A stretch of DNA of 64,000 nucleotides, from the NCBI RefSeq assembly GCF_932294415.1, contig NC_065536.1, forward strand, positions 36,950,354-37,014,353. Reading direction: 5' to 3'. Made by a program: the position numbers and the translations under genes. The stretch's first letter is position 1. Each line of letters opens with the position of its first letter. Source of the stretch: Quercus robur (taxonomy: Eukaryota > Streptophyta > Magnoliopsida > Fagales > Fagaceae). The notes under the pieces are model-generated. The model worked only from the letters and a program-made list of their open reading frames with translations. It did no database searches and was not told the origin of the DNA. Positions 35,615-53,830 of the stretch are shown here, piece after piece.

Positions 35615-35880
35615 GTATCTATAGAGTTTAAAACATTTAGAACCATGCAGGTGACATCGTTTCCAACAACATCCCAATATTTCTGAAGAAAATTTCAAAC
35701 ATATTGTCCAGACCAGGGCCTTTGGTGGGGTGCATTTGCTGTAGGGCTTTATTGCTCATTTATATTGGACTTCTCATATTTTGTACTAAATTAACTCACT
35801 TGACAAAAAAATTAAAAATATTAGATGGGACATGTAGCACAAAATTAGAGCTCAATTTTATAATCTAATTGAATTTTCTC
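35615..35880 (-). pseudogene. LINE ORF2 remnant, 5' piece
   Basis: The minus-strand translation gives QMHPTKGPGLDNMFEIFF and NIGMLLETM. This is the M.P.KAPGPDG..A.F....W motif that opens the reverse transcriptase of plant LINEs. It stops being recognisable near 35880, just before a Helitron end, so the LINE is 5' truncated there. Confidence 0.75.
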
Positions 35881-35903
35881 TTAGCTTTGACTTTATATAT
35901 ACA

Positions 35904-36830
35904 CTAGACACTAACCTATGCGATACATGGGAAAAGCTACTAGATGAGTTTTAGGGGAGAAAAAAACCATTATTTTTGAGTTGGAGTAGCAAGAAAAAAT
36001 TCATGAAATAAAAAAAATGATATTAAAAGAAATAGCACAAAGTTTTATTAGTTAGATAGAAGAAAAAAATATTATTTATTTATTAGTTTTTTGTGGGAAT
36101 GAATAAGAGACAAATGTTGTGTTTCTAGTTTAGTTTGGGTTTTATATATAGGTATATACAAGATAGGTTGTAATATATATACTAAAGGGTACCAATTGAA
36201 AGATCATAACTTTTAAATTGGATATACCAAAAGGTGCCCATTAAACGAAAAAGTGCCTATTGAATAAAAAGGTACCTATTGACTGAAAATGTGCCTATTG
36301 ATTGAAAATGTGCCTATTGAATAAAAATATGCCTATTAAAGGGTCATATTTTTTTTGGGTATAAATAGTGGTTCATATTCATTTGATAACTTATTCTTAA
36401 CTTCTTCTCTTTCAATTTTTTTAGAATCACAAGAAACCTGTGGGCAGTTGAATTTTTTTGTAAGTTAGTTTTATTTTGTTAAATAGTGAAAAGATCCAAG
36501 AATCAAGCCACACAAACATTAGCAACAATAATACTGGACAATTTCTTTAAACGCCTTACATATGCTTTTATTCTCAAATTTCTCATTCTCTTCTCTATAC
36601 CTTATCGATGCTTTTCTTCTCAATGACAGTTTTTTGTTTTAATATATACATCTTATGTAAAACGGTGAGTAGATACTGAAATTTAATGAGCAAAATGAAA
36701 AGACAACTATTTGGTGATTTTAAATGTATACGTGAGATGAATTTATATAGATACGTGGCGCAGTAAGGAGTGGTCAACAAAAAGTCAAACTTTTCACTTA
36801 TATATATATATATATATATATATATTGAAA
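35904..36830 (-). mobile_element. Short Helitron, 3' end firm, 5' end tentative
   Basis: On the minus strand the right tip reads CCCATGTATCGCATAGG (imperfect hairpin) then TTAGTGTCTAG, ending CTAG at 35904. This is the same terminus type as the Helitron ending at 13652. The 5' end should be a TC followed by AT-rich sequence; the (TA)n tract at 36801-36826 is the best candidate, but I cannot fix it. The body has repeated phrases of the type TGCCTATTGA (36245-36335) and no ORF. Confidence 0.45.
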
Positions 36831-37560
36831 GTGCAAATACTGAAATAACAATTATCCAAATTTAATAGCTATACTTCATACAAATTTTACAAGTGTTGAG
36901 TTGTCAAATTGTATATTCATATGAATCCATAATTATACTATTTTACTATCATTTACAACTTGTCACCTCAACCATTGTGAACAATTTTGTGAAAAAAAAA
37001 AAATTGTGAATCTAGATTTATCCCAAATTTAAATAGGAATGATGTAAGATGAGTTTTTAGGGAATAAAAAAGCGAGATCGAAGTTACTAAAATAGAAACA
37101 AGGAGTTTAGAGCCACTAGAAATTTTACAAAAAATTTCACAAAATATTGAGGTAGCAAATTATTATTAATATGTTCAAAATGGAAAATACTAAAGTTACA
37201 AACTATTTTACGAGTGGTTGATGTGGTGGGTGGTTATTAATAAATAAAAATGTAATGTTGATAGTAGGTCTAAATAAGAAACCGTAAGAATTTACCGCAT
37301 CAATGATTTATAAAAATAATGTAAAATAACTAAATGAATGGATCATTATTCTTCAAAAAAAAAAAATAATGTTTGCCAACTTACATGGAAAAGCCGAGTT
37401 TAGGCACCGAGCGAATGAACCCAACCGAACCGATTCTCATGAGCCGCTCGACCTGTAGCGAGCTATCAGCTATCCCTCAATTCAATTGGACTTGAATAAT
37501 TTCATGTTCTTCGACATTTAAGAAGATCTACAACAGTAGAGACAGAGACAGAGACAGAGA
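36830..37560. other. AT-rich intergenic region upstream of TADA
   Basis: I see no ORF or terminal repeats. The last 200 bases before 37566 become GC-richer and contain an AGAGACAGAGACAGAGAC run, likely core promoter and leader of TADA. Confidence 0.4.
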
Positions 37561-37565
37561 CCCAC

Positions 37566-37637
37566 ATGGTTTCACTCTCAAGTTCAGCTCCATCAACCTT
37601 CCAAACCCTCCATAACCCACTTCTCACATCAAGGTAA
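37566..37637 (+). other. Upstream ORF (23 codons) in the TADA leader
   Basis: ATG TTC-context MVSLSSSAPSTFQTLHNPLL plus TSR, stop TAA at 37635. It is 54 nt before the TADA start. The sequence is Ser/Thr-rich like a plastid transit peptide. Its stop overlaps a good donor (AAG|GTAAGC), so it could instead be an alternative first exon. If translated as a uORF it would lower TADA output. Confidence 0.4.
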
Positions 37638-37691
37638 GCTGCCCTCTCTCTCCCTGTCCCTCTTATTATAGATAATATTAGCTATATAGAT

Positions 37692-44690
<6,999 letters not shown>

Positions 44691-46390
44691 TATGGTTACT
44701 GAACCCTTTGTTTTTAGAGCTGTAAAAACTTAGTTGCAAGAGATGGCTGTCCTTCAAATCAAATAAAATTGATATTGTTGAGGGTTGATGGAATCCCTAG
44801 ACTGCAAATTGAATTATCTGATGTTGAACGGCTTGACTACTTAAAAAGTTAAAGAGCAAGAGTTGGGGTCATTGATAGAATTGGAAGAAAGAAATGAATT
44901 GTGGCCCCCCAAAATTATGTCTTGGGTTCCTTTGACACATAATTGGCCAGCATAGTGGCAGTGTTTAAGAGTTCCTAAGAATGATATTGGTCAGAAACAG
45001 AAAATTATAGAGTAAAACTAACTACCTGTGGGGTTTACGACATAAACATGAGGTGTAATTTCGAGATGTACAAGAATTTCTTTTTCATATCTTTTTCTGT
45101 GTTGGTAATGCGGAAAATGACTGCTTGCTTACTGCAAAGATGAATTTAGCAAGATCCAGGCATAACTTTGTAGCCTAATTTCTCTCTTTACAAAAGATCT
45201 GAGATTCCAGTATCAGGAGTGTTTGGGAAAAGAAGTATTCACTTTTTGCTTTTTGTCTGAGTGTTTTTTTTTTTTTTTGGGTGTAAATAATCTAAAAATA
45301 AATTAGCTTTTAGTTTTTTGTCATACATTTAACATGAAATTCCAAAAATTACATCTTTTAATAAACGCTACAAATAAACTACCTGAAATTGCAAGGTACC
45401 CAAATTGACAATATTGTAAGGATTGTGGAGCTTAATTTGATAAATGGACAATGGCATTTCTATCTTCCAAAAAAAAAAAAAAGAAAAAAACAGAACAAGA
45501 AGGGTATGGAGGGGAAGGTTCTTCCCCCAATAGGAAATCCTGAAGCTGAAGCCTTGCTTTCCTCATCAAATTCAAATCTGATGGGAACTAATTACCCACG
45601 TCTAGGTCAGATGTCCGGATCAATATGGTGATAAATGGTTATACATATACACATAATAAAGCGTTTGGTAAGATTTTGTTGGCACTTATTAAACGGATGT
45701 GATCTCTTAATTCACTCCGCTCCATGTTTTTCCCAAATACGCCATGTGAATTTTGTGTTCTAATAGGTGACAAAAATAATACCAATAATTTCCATGAACT
45801 TTTTTTTTTTTTTTTTATAAATAAATTTTAAATAGCTGAAGAGGCTAGGATGGTTAGTAAATACCAGTTCAAGATTTTCCACAACGATTAAAAGGCAAGA
45901 AAATCTATACCTCCTTTGCTCCTGCAAGTCATCAAATGAGTAAACTGTAATCTTTTCTCTTTTTCTTTTTTATTTTTTATATTTAAAAAAAAAAAAATTG
46001 TTGGAGGACTGGCAAAATATGGGGCAGGCCCCAATTCCCCCAATGTGATACTGAAAATTGACAACTTGGAAACTACAATCATAAGATGACCAAAATAAAT
46101 AAATAAAACAAACGATTTTACCATCTGACCTCAACAACACAATTTTTAGTAAGCTTTCCCCATATAATAATGTGAATATGAAGCTGGGGCAGTAAGTTCA
46201 GCCTTTAAAGGCCCTCTAACATGGGCCCACTAATAAGCATTGAGAGGGTCTAAAGTTAAAATTAACAACCTTGTTTGGCAAATCATTAGAAGGGACGTAG
46301 CAATCACATGAAGACTACATCTCTCCCTCCAACATTACACCCAACCTGTATTTCACTCCCTAGAACTGTATTACTCCCTCCTTGATTAAA
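44691..46390. other. Intergenic, TADA to AGP
   Basis: Holds the TADA 3' end and AT-rich sequence with A/T runs (45470-45487, 45800-45817, 45986-45999). No gene, RNA or terminal repeat recognised. Confidence 0.5.
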
Positions 46391-46397
46391 TATAAAA
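46391..46397 (+). promoter_or_regulatory. TATA box of the AGP gene
   Basis: TATAAAA lies 39 nt upstream of the chosen ATG. With a start about 30 nt downstream the leader would be very short (about 10-15 nt), in the pyrimidine-rich CTCATCTCC. Confidence 0.5.
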
Positions 46398-46435
46398 GCA
46401 CCAAATATTTCCTACCAATTCTCATCTCCACAGAA

Positions 46436-47653
46436 ATGGCTACAATGTTGTGGGCTTTCTTTTTAGTTGGTCTTAGTTTTACACAATTCCTTGCCAATGT
46501 ACAAGGACAAGTGGCCACACCTTCTACCTTGCCAACCACAACACCAGCTGCACCATCTACTCTGCCAACCGCAACACCGCCTCCTACTACCACACCAGCG
46601 GCCCCATCCAATTTGCCAGTTGCAACACCGCCTACAACACCATCTGCGCCATCTACATTGCCAACTGCAAAACCACCTGCTGCTACCACCCCATCTGCAG
46701 CAACCCCCCCACCAAAATCATCCCCATCTCCTAAAGTAGCCCCAACAATAAGCCCAACCGTCCCACCCCCTAAAATTCCACCACCACAAAGTCCACCTGT
46801 CTCAACTCCAACACAGCCACCGGTATTGCCACCATCTCTACCACCAGCTTTACCACCACCAAAAATCTCTCCCACACCAGCCAAAGCACCACCAGTGCCA
46901 GCCCCTGCAAAGCAGACACCAGTACCAGCACCGGCACCACCACCACCTACAGCAGCACCTGTACCAGCACCACTGAAGGCAGCACCAGCACCAGCACCTG
47001 TACCAGTTACACCCGTTCCAGCACCAGTCTTGGTGCCCTCATCTGCTCCAGCACCCACCAAACACAAGAAGAAAAGAAGGCACAGACATAAGCACAAGCA
47101 TCATCATGCACCAGCACCAGCACCAGCAGCTAATGTAACCAGCCCCCCAGCACCTCCTACATTGGTAGACACAGAGGATACAACTCCAGCACCATCACCA
47201 AATGCGGTAACTTTTAATCAGTCGGATTGCCATTACTATTAATTTTCCAAAATTGCTGAGAAACTATTTTATATATGTTAAATAAATTTTGAATAAATGG
47301 GGTGGCTTGATATGGATGATTTTACTTCTCACATGAAAAAATGTTTTGACTGATGCTACCACTACAAATTTGACAACATAAACCTTACAAACTAATATAT
47401 CAACTTTTTACAAAACAAAAAATAATTCAGAAATTTATTTATTGTGTTATTTATGTGACACCAATCACATTCATTGTTACATCAATATATCAGCTTTAAC
47501 AATTTCCAAATATTTTTATTGACTATTCCTTTCTTTCTCAACTCACAGAATGGAGGACATGCACTACATCAGCAGGTAGGAAGGTCTGGAAGGTGGATGA
47601 CTACAGGATTAGCTGTTGCCATTCTGCTGGCTCTTACAGGATATAATTCCTAG
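46436..47653 (+). CDS. AGP19: Lys/His-rich classical arabinogalactan protein with GPI signal, 2 exons, 291 aa
   Basis: Secreted cell-surface proteoglycan core. Exon 1 46436-47206, intron 47207-47548 (GTAACT..CTCACAG), exon 2 47549-47653, phase 0. Start ATG 46436 opens a signal peptide (MATMLWAFFLVGLSF, cleavage near ANVQG-Q); an in-frame ATG 54 nt upstream would place charged residues before it. Then about 180 residues of Pro/Ala/Thr/Ser repeats (TPAAPS, PVPAPA) suited to hydroxyproline O-glycosylation, a basic block (KHKKKRRHRHKHKHHH), an APAPAPA run and an acidic stretch. Exon 2 adds NGG (possible omega site) and a hydrophobic tail GLAVAILLALTG: a GPI signal. The basic block and tail match Lys-rich AGP19, which also neighbours TADA in Arabidopsis. 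Reading through the intron gives a 268-aa form ending SDCHYY without the anchor. Confidence 0.9.
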
Positions 47654-47960
47654 AAATCTTATGTGATGATGGACCACTGATTTGCTGTTATACTGAAAAG
47701 AGATGATTATTTCATACGTATTACACAAGATCAATTCAAAGATTGGTTAGACAGGAGTGAATAATAAGGAGACTGAGCCATATCAAGGTTTTGTAGTTCC
47801 AATTTTTGAATGGTTAATGTTTAATGAGGACAAATTTTGAGTTTTATTTTATGCATATATATACATATATATATATATATATATTAATTTTGTTGCTGAA
47901 TGAAGACTGATTTTTTTATTACGACAACAAACATGGAAATATCCAAAAGGAAACTTAGAA
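47654..47960. other. 3' flank of the AGP gene
   Basis: Presumed 3' UTR then AT-rich sequence with a (TA)n tract (about 47850-47884). No gene seen. Confidence 0.5.
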
Positions 47961-47962
47961 TA

Positions 47963-49171
47963 ACTAACAAGTTGATTGGCACATATCAAACTTGATCAGT
48001 ATTTGAGCCCGGATTGATTTCCTCCCATAAGTCATACTCAACCATGAGGCCAAGGTTGTCAACTAATTTGTGATGACAGAGACAACCTGCACACTGATTA
48101 AAGCACAACCAGTTGGTCCGCAAAAACATAAAACCTTCAAATTCAGGGTTTTCATAAAATGTTTATGCATTGGTTTTATTTTTCATAAGGAAATTTTTTT
48201 GATGGACTATTCAAATTTGCAAATGGAAAAGAATTCCATGGTGCCATCTCAGCTTCTTGTATTATAGAAATGGCCTGACCTAAGTCAAAGATCAAGAAGA
48301 ATATAAAAATCATTGCAATCTCTTCCAAGAATTCTTTTCTAAGTTTCTCTTTTAGATTCCATTTGGATCTTGATGCTAGATTGAAGCCCAGCAAGAATTC
48401 ATCTTATGGATATTCAAGTTGGTTTTCATAAGCTATAAGATTCAATGAAACAAACGGTCCCTAAATATTACTGAAAAACTATATATTACGTAAGATGATA
48501 AAAACTGCATCTCTCTACCCAGTGGTTGATATTGCTTTGGTGCATACTCTGTCTTCTAACTCAGAATAGCATAACAAGTTGATTGGCACAGATCAAGCTT
48601 AATCAGTATTTGAGTCCGGATTGATTTCCCCCCGTAAGTCATACTCAACCACGAGGCCAAGGTTGTCAACTAATTTGTGATGACGGAGACAACCTGCACA
48701 CTGATGAAAGCACAACCAGTTGGTCTGCATGAACATAATAACCTTAAAATTCAGGGTTTTCATAAAATGTTTATGCATTGGTTTTATTTTTCTAAAGTAA
48801 AGAAATTTTTTGAAGGACTACTCCATTTTGCAAGTGGAAAATAATTCCAAAGTGCCATCTCAGCTACTTGTATTATAGAAATGGCCTGACCCAAGTAAAA
48901 GATAAAGAAGAACATAAAAATCGTTGCAATCTCTTCCAGAAATCTTTTCTAAGTTTCTCTTATAGATTCCATTTATATCTTGATGCTAGATTGAAGCCTG
49001 GCAAGACTTCATCTTATGGATATTCAAGTTGGTTTTCAGAAGCTATAAGATTCAAAGAGACAAATGGTCCCTAAATATTATTGAAAAACTTTATATTAAA
49101 TAAGATGATGAAAACTGCATCTCTCTACCCAGTGGTTGATATTGCTTTGGTGCATTCTCTTTCTTCTAACT
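47963..49171. repeat. Tandem duplication, 607-bp unit, including a terminal exon
   Basis: Unit one is about 47963-48566 and unit two about 48567-49171; GTTGATTGGCACA starts at 47971 and 48578. They are about 90% alike over the full length with a few small indels. Each carries the last exon of the zinc-finger gene plus intron sequence. Confidence 0.92.
47986..48093 (-). pseudogene. Duplicated terminal exon of the Zim17-type gene (distal copy)
   Basis: After CAG at 48096-48094 (minus) the frame reads CAGCLCHHKLVDNLGL, then MVEYDLWEEINPGS and a TGA stop, 35 codons. It keeps both zinc cysteines and is in the phase needed to join exon 2. Compared with the proximal copy it has Arg to Cys, Val to Met and Arg to Trp changes at positions likely conserved, so it looks relaxed. 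It could still serve as an alternative last exon by skipping the proximal one. Confidence 0.8.
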
Positions 49172-50574
49172 TAAGTCATTAATTTTGGCAGTTGCCAACC
49201 TGAAGATAAGCATAAATGATTTTTCACTCAAAGTCATATTTGACACCTTACCCAACAATAAGAGCTATCATTTTTTTTTTAAAATCTTGATCCTACTTTC
49301 ATGTTGCAAGTTATTAGAATAGCAAGTAGCAGAATAATAAAACAGTCTTGAAAAAACAGTTGAAGGGAATAAACAACCATTCATCATCAAGAAACATCCC
49401 ACACGACTTTCATTATGTGGCAATGAAAAGGAAACCAACTAAGTACCTGTATGTAAATAAGGCCGCGCTCATAGGCTAATCGATTTATGAGCCTCTCTGT
49501 TCTTTCACCACACACATCACAAGTAAATTGTACAAGCAAACTTCTTCTTGGAAGTTTTATGTCAATATTTGCATCCTGCACGGAGGACATGCAGTTGTGA
49601 GAAGACACGTTTAAGAAAGGAAAAAAAAAAAACAAACTATCAAAAAGTGCACGTTGCTTGGTTTTAAAGCATAGCAGCATACAATGCAGCTATACTTTTT
49701 TTTTAAATATCTGCAGTGAGTTGTACTTCAAATGGAACCAAACAAGTGAGCAAAATAACAAAATGGCAAATTTGTGCAAATGAAAACATTAGGAAATACA
49801 TTTTTTTGAACGTGGAGTTGAGTCATAAAAAAGAATGATAGTCAAAAAATTCCAATTTTCACTCTATTTTTTTGCTTGAACTTCAATATACACCAGAAAC
49901 AGAGGGTTGTTCTATATGCTTTATATTAAAGTCATTCATCAGTAACCCAAATATTACCAAACTAAAAAAATTATATATATATATATATATATATTGAAAC
50001 CATTTAGAAATTGAAAATGCATTATACTCATTTTCTTAGAGTGCATCAAAGCTATACAAGGAAGTTTCACACCTGAGCAACCAACAAACCAATTTATTCT
50101 TTAAAAAATAAAAAAAAATCCAAAGAAAAGTATGTGTCATGTCATGTGTGCACGTAACAAGAACAAAAATTTTCCTCTTTCGTCTTTACAATAGTCAATA
50201 AGGAAAGGAGAAAAGTGCAGTATTATTTTTGAGTTATGAAATAGAATCATATTTTTTTAAAAAAAATGTTGGAATGTGAAATTGCATACCGTGGTGTTGG
50301 GTTCTTCGGATTGAGAACTATCTTCCACGAATTGAGAAACCGCCAATAGGCTGCGGCGGCGGCAGCGGCTGCCTAATTTGGGCTTGGGGGTTTGGGAGAA
50401 TGTAATGGAGCCAAAAACATGGATATTATTATTATTATTATTATTATTATTTATGGGTTCGTAATTGTAAGTTCGGTTTTGTGTCAGACTAGGATATGTC
50501 GAAGGTAGAAAGAGACGACACCCACTTCCACATCCAGACCCAGAACTAGTTGTTGTTGTTGGTGTTACCGTCAT
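48599..50574 (-). CDS. Zim17/DNL-type zinc-finger protein, organellar, 3 exons, 171 aa
   Basis: Members of this family (Zim17/Tim15/HEP, DNL zinc finger) bind organellar Hsp70 and keep it soluble. Exons on the minus strand: 50574-50290, 49575-49447, 48700-48599; introns GTATGC..GTGCAG and GTACTT..CATCAG; all phase 0. Residues 1-90: Thr/Ser/Arg-rich transit peptide with an Asn run (42-50) from a TTA/AAT microsatellite. Zinc finger: C114-x2-C117 in exon 2 (FTCDVCGERTERLINR), C139-x2-C142 in exon 3 (CAGCLRHHKLVDNLGL), ending NPDSNTD. It resembles Arabidopsis At1g68730, third in the same gene trio. The CHHKLVDNL motif places it with the plastid-type branch; the target organelle is inferred. A second copy of exon 3 lies 607 bp downstream. 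Confidence 0.88.
50426..50452. repeat. Coding trinucleotide microsatellite
   Basis: (ATT)n on the plus strand, AAT codons on the minus strand. It encodes the Asn tract of the Zim17-type protein, so length changes add or remove whole residues. Confidence 0.9.
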
Positions 50575-51330
50575 CGTGCTGTCTGTTTTTTTTCAGGATT
50601 TTTCTCCGGTCGGATTTTTCAAGCCTAAACTATAGAACCCAATAAGTGAAAAACTGGGGTAACACCGAGGGAGTGAGGGGCGGCTGAAGAGTTAGGAGAG
50701 GGACGAGCGAAAGAAAGCGTGAAGCTTTTAAGGTGGAGGAATGGAAAAATGAGCTTATAGCAAATGTAAGAGGCCTGAAAAATTAAGAGGATAGAAAATG
50801 GGAACGAAATAGAAAAGTAGGAACCTAAAAATTATTTATTTATTTATTTTTATTTGTATTAGTTAGAAGGATGCGAAAGTGGGGAGATAAAAAAAATAAT
50901 GAAAATATGAAATTGATATAAATTTATAATTATGTCTTTATTAAATAAAATAAAAATAAAACATGTTTTTTTATCAAAAAAATTGTGATGTGCAAACAAA
51001 AAAATAATACATTTTTTTAGCAAAAATTATTATGTATGTGCAAGTGAAAAAAAAAAAAAAAAGGCATTGGATGAGAGGAAAAAAAAGAAAAGAAAAAAAA
51101 GAAGAAGACACTTGTGGAGAAAACTTTCTCCGTCAACCCAAGTGCACAAATAAATAAAATAATCTCCCCCTCCAATTTTCTCCTCATTTTGGAGATAAAA
51201 CTTTTTGGTGGGTTTGAAAAGAAAATACCAGAATTCTACTATTTATTTTCTTCTCTCCTCATCCAACCAAACACATTTTAAAATTTTTCTTGCACTTTCT
51301 TGCAATGATGGGCATTAAAACACTGGATTT
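50575..51330. other. Intergenic, promoter side of the Zim17-type gene
   Basis: The first 150 bases are GC-richer leader/promoter sequence. From 50820 on it is AT-rich with A runs (51047-51062, 51080-51103). No gene or element ends seen. Confidence 0.45.
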
Positions 51331-53830
51331 TCTCATATTTGGTCATGGATGCTCTTGGGCTCAAATCTTGTGATACAGTTGTGGAGCTTAGAGGGAGGTG
51401 TTCCATGAGAGGGAGCTCCAGAGGTGGTGGGCTTCATTCTCTTCCAAAGATTGGGATTACATCAAGAGGTTTATTAGAGATGCCATGGCACTATTTCTTA
51501 CACCTCTATGTTGGGAAATTTAGACTATCGGTTGATAGAATTAACAAGTTTTAAACCCAAGTTGTTAATTAGATTTATTATGAATAAACCTTGTTAAAAA
51601 AAAAAAAAAACATCAATATCATGCACAATGGAATAGTAAATAAGAAAAGATATGATGATCCAAGAAAACCAATAAAACAAACTAGTTTCACAGTAAAAAA
51701 AACTTGGTGAGAAACCTTCCTGAAAAGCAATCCATTATAATAAAAAGAAGTTTTAGATCTAGTACAAAACCTTTGTCCCTAAACTCTACAATCCCCGTAG
51801 ATGAACTTACAGTAGAAACCTTCTACCGCTTTAGAACCTTTGAACTCTTCAATATATGAATGCCATCCTTTTGCACGAATCCTAGTATGTGACTAACTCC
51901 AGCAACTTGAAGATATTGTTGGCTGCAAAGTTTTTCACTTCATCAACAATGAAGATCAAGAAGCACTTAGTTACAAAACCTTAAGGCGTAAAGATGCAGT
52001 AGCTTCTTTCAAAGAGAATAAGGCACTAGTTCACTTTCTGCATGTGTTCTCCATGTATGACAACCTTTAAAATAAGCCTTATATATGTCTAGGGTTGTGA
52101 GAAAAGAAACCCTACACATACATGTCAGCATGAGCTGAATATCAAATTTGGAAATTCTGATTTTGTAGATCTCGACATATTTGGCTTCTGTCGAGCTTCT
52201 ATTGAGCTTTCTTCATCAAGTCTCGATAGATACTGTTTCTGTCGAGCTTGACTGAACAGCTTTTCTTCACTTGTTTCTTGGTCTAATCTTCATGGCTTTA
52301 ATACTTGGCTTGAACAACATGTTTCTTAAAGTACTAAATCCATCCTAAATCTACCCAATTACAAGTAAAGTGCATTTTGTCAAAGGATTAGCCAATTACA
52401 TAAATATGTCCCTAACACTCTAGATTGGTGCCTAGTGGAGGCTATAGTCACCTGTTAGGATCCTGCTTTAAGGTATGTCACAATTTAAGGACATGGATTT
52501 GGTCCCTACTTTGGAGGAGTATGATCGTATCCTTTCTTTGTCTACCCCTATGGATCAGGTTTATCCGCCACTTGTTCAACCTCGCTATCCCAAGCGGTTG
52601 GCAGAGCTACTAGGCCTGAAGATGGTTCTGGTAGATATTCTGACTTAATATGAGAGTGGGTTAGGGGGCAACCTACCCCTGGATTTTCTGATTTGCCAAT
52701 TCAGCCTAGTTGAGTGCCCTGTTGCCTATAAAGGTGACTTTGTGGATCTAAGAGAGTACTAAACTTTCTATAGGCGCCAGGCATTTGTGATTGCTTTCTT
52801 TAGCTTGATACTATTTCCTTCTTAGTCGAGTTCTATTAGCTTCACAGTCTTACCCCTGGTGAGTATTCTTCCTCATAATACTTCATTTATTCCCTCTCTT
52901 CTCTCTGAGACCATTCGATCACTTTCTTTATGTTGGGAGGCGGGTAGTGGTAGGCTTCACTACAGTGTGCACATGTTGCAGTTGTGGTTTTGTAGCCATA
53001 TAAGTTTATTCTCTAGGGTAGAACCCATCGGATTTTTGAGGAAGAATATGGTCAAGATTATTGTAGCCATTGACATTCCTTTTATGCGTGATACCATTGC
53101 TTGGTTGGGGTATTTGTTTGGCTTGGGTCCCATTGATTGGGTATGGAGAGTCAAGTGGGGAGTTACCAGGTGGCAGGGTTGGCTCTTTGCTTTGGTTTGC
53201 TTGGCATCACACTGATGGGCATCTGGGATTGCACAGGATATTATTTAAGCATGGCTATAAAGCAGTTTGAGGGCACTCTGCATGCCCCTCTACTTAGTGA
53301 CCTTTCTGACGTCACTTGTGACTATGGAGACAAAGATATAGATACAGTTGTGATAAAGCGCGCTTCTAGTTTCTAGAAGAAGCGCAAGTCATCGATTGAC
53401 TATAAGTGGTTTATTGCTAAGTTTAGAGAGCAGAGAGCCACTAGGGATCCATACTTCATCATTGACTTGTCATTGCCTTATCCACTTAATCCTAGACATC
53501 TAGCTGATATACTAAGGAATTGTATCCTAAAGTTTGAGGTTAGGGTTAAGAGTACTCATAGGAGCCTAAGATAGTGCCTGGTAGAGGCTATCAAAGACAG
53601 AGACTACTGCAAGGAGGCCTTTAATGTTGTTATAGAAGACTTTGATGAGATGGGGGCGACATATGAGACCGAGCTAGTCGCAGTTAGAGTAGAGCTCTCA
53701 TAGAGGGGTTAGATCCCTTCATCCACAGATATTGTGTGAGCTCAGCTGAGATCTTAGGTTATGAGCCTAGAGAGTAAGCTTGCAGATTTTACTCAGAGAT
53801 TTACTATCTTGGGCCAAACTAGATGAAATA
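51331..53830 (+). pseudogene. DUF7745-like transposon-associated gene remnant, copy 1 (LTR-interrupted)
   Basis: Pieces 51331-51508 and 52418-53830, split by a solo LTR. The translation across frame changes shows CFKVCHNLRT..DLVPTLEEYDRI-like sequence, LAELLGLKMVLVDIL, LPLDFLICQFSLVECP, LLSETIRSLSLCWEAGSGRL, LQLWFCSHI and VKWGVTRWQGW. These are landmarks of the DUF7745 family found in plant mobile elements. Several stops are present. A sister copy is at 59160-61060, about 90% alike. Family name from memory; function unknown. Confidence 0.6.
51509..52417 (-). mobile_element. SIRE-like Copia solo LTR, 909 bp
   Basis: It runs from TGTTGGGAAATTTAG to GTCCCTAACA, flanked by perfect CTCTA (51504-51508 and 52418-52422). 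It is the sister of the LTR at 58244-59159. It contains several TCTGTCGAG/CTCGATAG motifs (52165-52250) and, on the minus strand, a TATATAAGG box near 52080. Confidence 0.9.

Noticed and set aside
46360-47097. 245-codon Gly/Ala/Val-rich minus-strand ORF
   Set aside because: It is the exact antisense of the Pro/Ala-rich AGP coding sequence; CCA/GCA-rich codons reverse to TGG/TGC without stops. The plus strand has the signal peptide, introns and GPI signal.
47986-48093. Treating the distal duplicated exon as a separate zinc-finger gene
   Set aside because: It has one CxxC only, no upstream exons of its own, and lies inside a tandem unit that copied intron plus last exon.
51339-51554. 71-codon ORF as an independent gene
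   Set aside because: Its second half reads into the LTR that starts at 51509; the first half aligns in position with the start of the DUF7745-like remnant beyond the LTR.
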